NCBI GenBank assembly: GCA_900767685.1
Contig: CAAGAB010000008.1
Coordinates: 1-7,692, forward strand
Direction of reading: 5' to 3'
Length of the DNA stretch: 7,692 nt
From: an uncultured Coprococcus sp.
GTDB lineage: Bacteria; Bacillota_A; Clostridia; Lachnospirales; Lachnospiraceae
The notes beneath the pieces were generated by a model that saw only the letters and a list, made by a program, of their open reading frames with translations, was not told the origin of the DNA and did not search any database. Positions 6,119-7,692 of this stretch are shown here, one piece after another; the stretch's first letter is position 1; each line of letters begins with the position of its first letter. A program made the translations under genes and the position numbers.

Positions 6119-7663
6119 ATGAGTAAGAAACCAGTAGTTTTAATGGTCCTCGATGGATATGGTCTTAGTGACAAGACAGAGGGTAATGCAGTAGCACTTG
6201 CTAATACACCTGTTATGGACAAGCTTATGGCTACAGCACCATTTGTACAGGGCGCAGCTTCGGGACTTCCTGTAGGACTCCCAGACGGTCAGATGGGTAA
6301 TTCAGAGGTAGGACATATGAACATCGGCGCAGGCCGTATCATATATCAGGAGCTTACAAGAATCACAAAGGCAATCGCTGATGGAGATTTCTTTGAGAAT
6401 GAGGAGCTGCTCGCTGCTATAGAGAACTGCAAGAAGAACAATTCTGATCTTCATCTCTGGGGACTTCTCTCAGATGGAGGCGTTCACAGCCACAATACAC
6501 ACCTTTACGCAATCCTTGAGCTCTGCAAGAAGCAGAACTTTAAGAACGTATATGTTCATCCATTCTTCGATGGAAGAGATACACCACCTGCATCTGGCAA
6601 GAGTTACCTTGAGGAGCTTATTGCGAAGATGAACGAGATCGGTGTAGGTAAGGTAGCATCTATGTCAGGTCGTTACTACGCAATGGACAGAGATAACAGA
6701 TGGGACAGAGTAGAGCTTGCATACAAGTCACTTGTGACAGGTGAGGGTGTTCAGGCTGAGGACGCAGTAGCAGCTATGCAGGAGTCATATGACAAGGAAG
6801 TATATGATGAGTTCGTTCTTCCTACTGTTATCACAGAGAACGGCAAGCCGGTATCACTTGTAAAGGCAAATGATTCAGTCATATTCTTCAACTTCAGACC
6901 AGACAGAGCCCGTGAGATTACCAGAGCATTCTGCTGTGACGATTTCGATGGATTTGAGAGAGCAAATGGCCGTATGCCACTCACATATGTATGTTTCAAG
7001 GACTATGACGAGTCAATACCTAACAAGCTTGTTGCATTCAAGAAAGAAGAGATCGACAACACATTTGGCGAGTATCTTGCAGCTAAGGGACTTAAGCAGC
7101 TCAGACTTGCTGAGACAGAGAAGTATGCTCATGTAACCTTCTTCTTTAACGGCGGTGTTGAGGAGCCTAACAAGAATGAGGACAGAATCCTTGTAAAGTC
7201 ACCTGCTGTAGCAACATATGATCTCCAGCCTGAGATGAGTGCTCCAGAGGTAAGCGAGAAGCTCAATGCTGCCATCCTTGTCGGTGAGTATGATGTGATC
7301 ATCATCAACTTTGCAAACCCTGACATGGTTGGTCATACAGGAGTTATCCCTGCAGCAATCCAGGCTGTAGAGACAGTTGATAAGTGCGTTGGCGCTGCAG
7401 TAGAGGCGATTGATAAGGTTGATGGAGTTCTCTTTATCTGTGCTGATCACGGTAACGCAGAGCAGATGATCAACTACGAGACAGGTGCTCCACACACAGC
7501 TCATACAACCAATCCTGTACCATTTATCCTTTACAACTATGGTGAGGACGTAGAGCTTCGCGAGGGCGGATGCCTTGCAGATATCGCACCTACACTTCTT
7601 GAGGTTATGGGACTTCCTCAGCCTGAAGAGATGACAGGCAAGTCACTTATTGTAAGAAAGTAA
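6119..7663 (+). CDS. gpmI: 2,3-bisphosphoglycerate-independent phosphoglycerate mutase
   Basis: A complete 514-residue cytoplasmic enzyme interconverting 3- and 2-phosphoglycerate in glycolysis and gluconeogenesis, using two divalent metal ions (manganese in most relatives) and a phosphoserine intermediate. Visible family features: VLDGYGL with metal ligand Asp12; MGNSEVGHMNIGAGR with the nucleophile Ser62; LLSDGGVHSH (His123); FFDGRDTPP near 149-157; SGRYYAMDRDNRWDR near 183-197; FFNFRPDRARE near 256-266; the metal ligands Asp402 and His406 in NPDMVGHTG, Asp443 and His444 in ADHGNAEQM, and His462 in APHTAHTTNP. Length and motif spacing are normal, with no missing catalytic residue. The start has AAGGAG at 6106-6111, seven bases upstream. 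Codon use is strongly biased (AAG, GAG, GGT, ATC), as in tpiA and unlike the AraC gene, fitting high expression. Its own promoter lies upstream at 5960-5988. Confidence 0.97.
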   Translation: MSKKPVVLMVLDGYGLSDKTEGNAVALANTPVMDKLMATAPFVQGAASGLPVGLPDGQMGNSEVGHMNIGAGRIIYQELTRITKAIADGDFFENEELLAAIENCKKNNSDLHLWGLLSDGGVHSHNTHLYAILELCKKQNFKNVYVHPFFDGRDTPPASGKSYLEELIAKMNEIGVGKVASMSGRYYAMDRDNRWDRVELAYKSLVTGEGVQAEDAVAAMQESYDKEVYDEFVLPTVITENGKPVSLVKANDSVIFFNFRPDRAREITRAFCCDDFDGFERANGRMPLTYVCFKDYDESIPNKLVAFKKEEIDNTFGEYLAAKGLKQLRLAETEKYAHVTFFFNGGVEEPNKNEDRILVKSPAVATYDLQPEMSAPEVSEKLNAAILVGEYDVIIINFANPDMVGHTGVIPAAIQAVETVDKCVGAAVEAIDKVDGVLFICADHGNAEQMINYETGAPHTAHTTNPVPFILYNYGEDVELREGGCLADIAPTLLEVMGLPQPEEMTGKSLIVRK

Positions 7664-7692
7664 AAAAAGATGATGTGCGATGAGCGATGACA

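Noticed and set aside
7664..7692. GCGATGA repeated twice and an ATG (7680) in the last bases, possibly a new gene start or a terminator arm
   Set aside because: Only 29 bases are available after the gpmI stop, there is no clear ribosome site, and no stem can be completed within the window.

Overview
The window looks like a piece of a low-to-moderate GC Gram-positive chromosome, most likely a gut or rumen Clostridium-relative of the Lachnospiraceae type. This rests on three things. The glycolytic genes are of the clostridial kind (a 2,3-bisphosphoglycerate-independent phosphoglycerate mutase, and a triosephosphate isomerase tail of matching style). The AraC-type regulator has an N-terminal domain common in Firmicutes. 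The large secreted beta-glucanase is built from Big2 and CBM4_9-like modules. The genus cannot be fixed from the sequence alone.

Layout, left to right: the last 45 codons of tpiA (1-138, +), ending at a strong hairpin terminator (194-237); a convergent AraC-family regulator gene (274-1032, -); a 224-bp divergent intergenic region with repeated AT-rich elements and candidate promoter parts; a 1211-residue secreted GH16 beta-glucanase gene (start placed at 1257, end 4892, +) closed by a very good terminator (4926-4970); an exodeoxyribonuclease III / AP endonuclease gene (5104-5862, +) with its own promoter and an unusual five-codon upstream reading frame that overlaps its start; and a complete gpmI gene (6119-7663, +) behind a near-consensus promoter and a roughly 125-nt leader. 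The last 29 bases hold nothing that can be called.

How the parts work together: the AraC regulator and the GH16 enzyme form a self-contained, divergently transcribed sugar-utilisation pair. The regulator presumably controls the enzyme in response to a beta-glucan-derived signal; this is inference from arrangement. The pair has a terminator on each side and, together with exoA, lies between tpiA and gpmI, two glycolysis genes that are often neighbours in clostridia. gpmI here has its own strong promoter, so it does not depend on tpiA transcription.

No clearly novel system is visible. The points most worth a second look are the eight-module beta-glucanase with an extreme charge split (N-terminal Ig-like part strongly basic), the paired repeat elements about 105 bp apart in the divergent promoter region, the short overlapping leader frame before exoA, the interrupted glycolytic neighbourhood, and the structured leader of gpmI.
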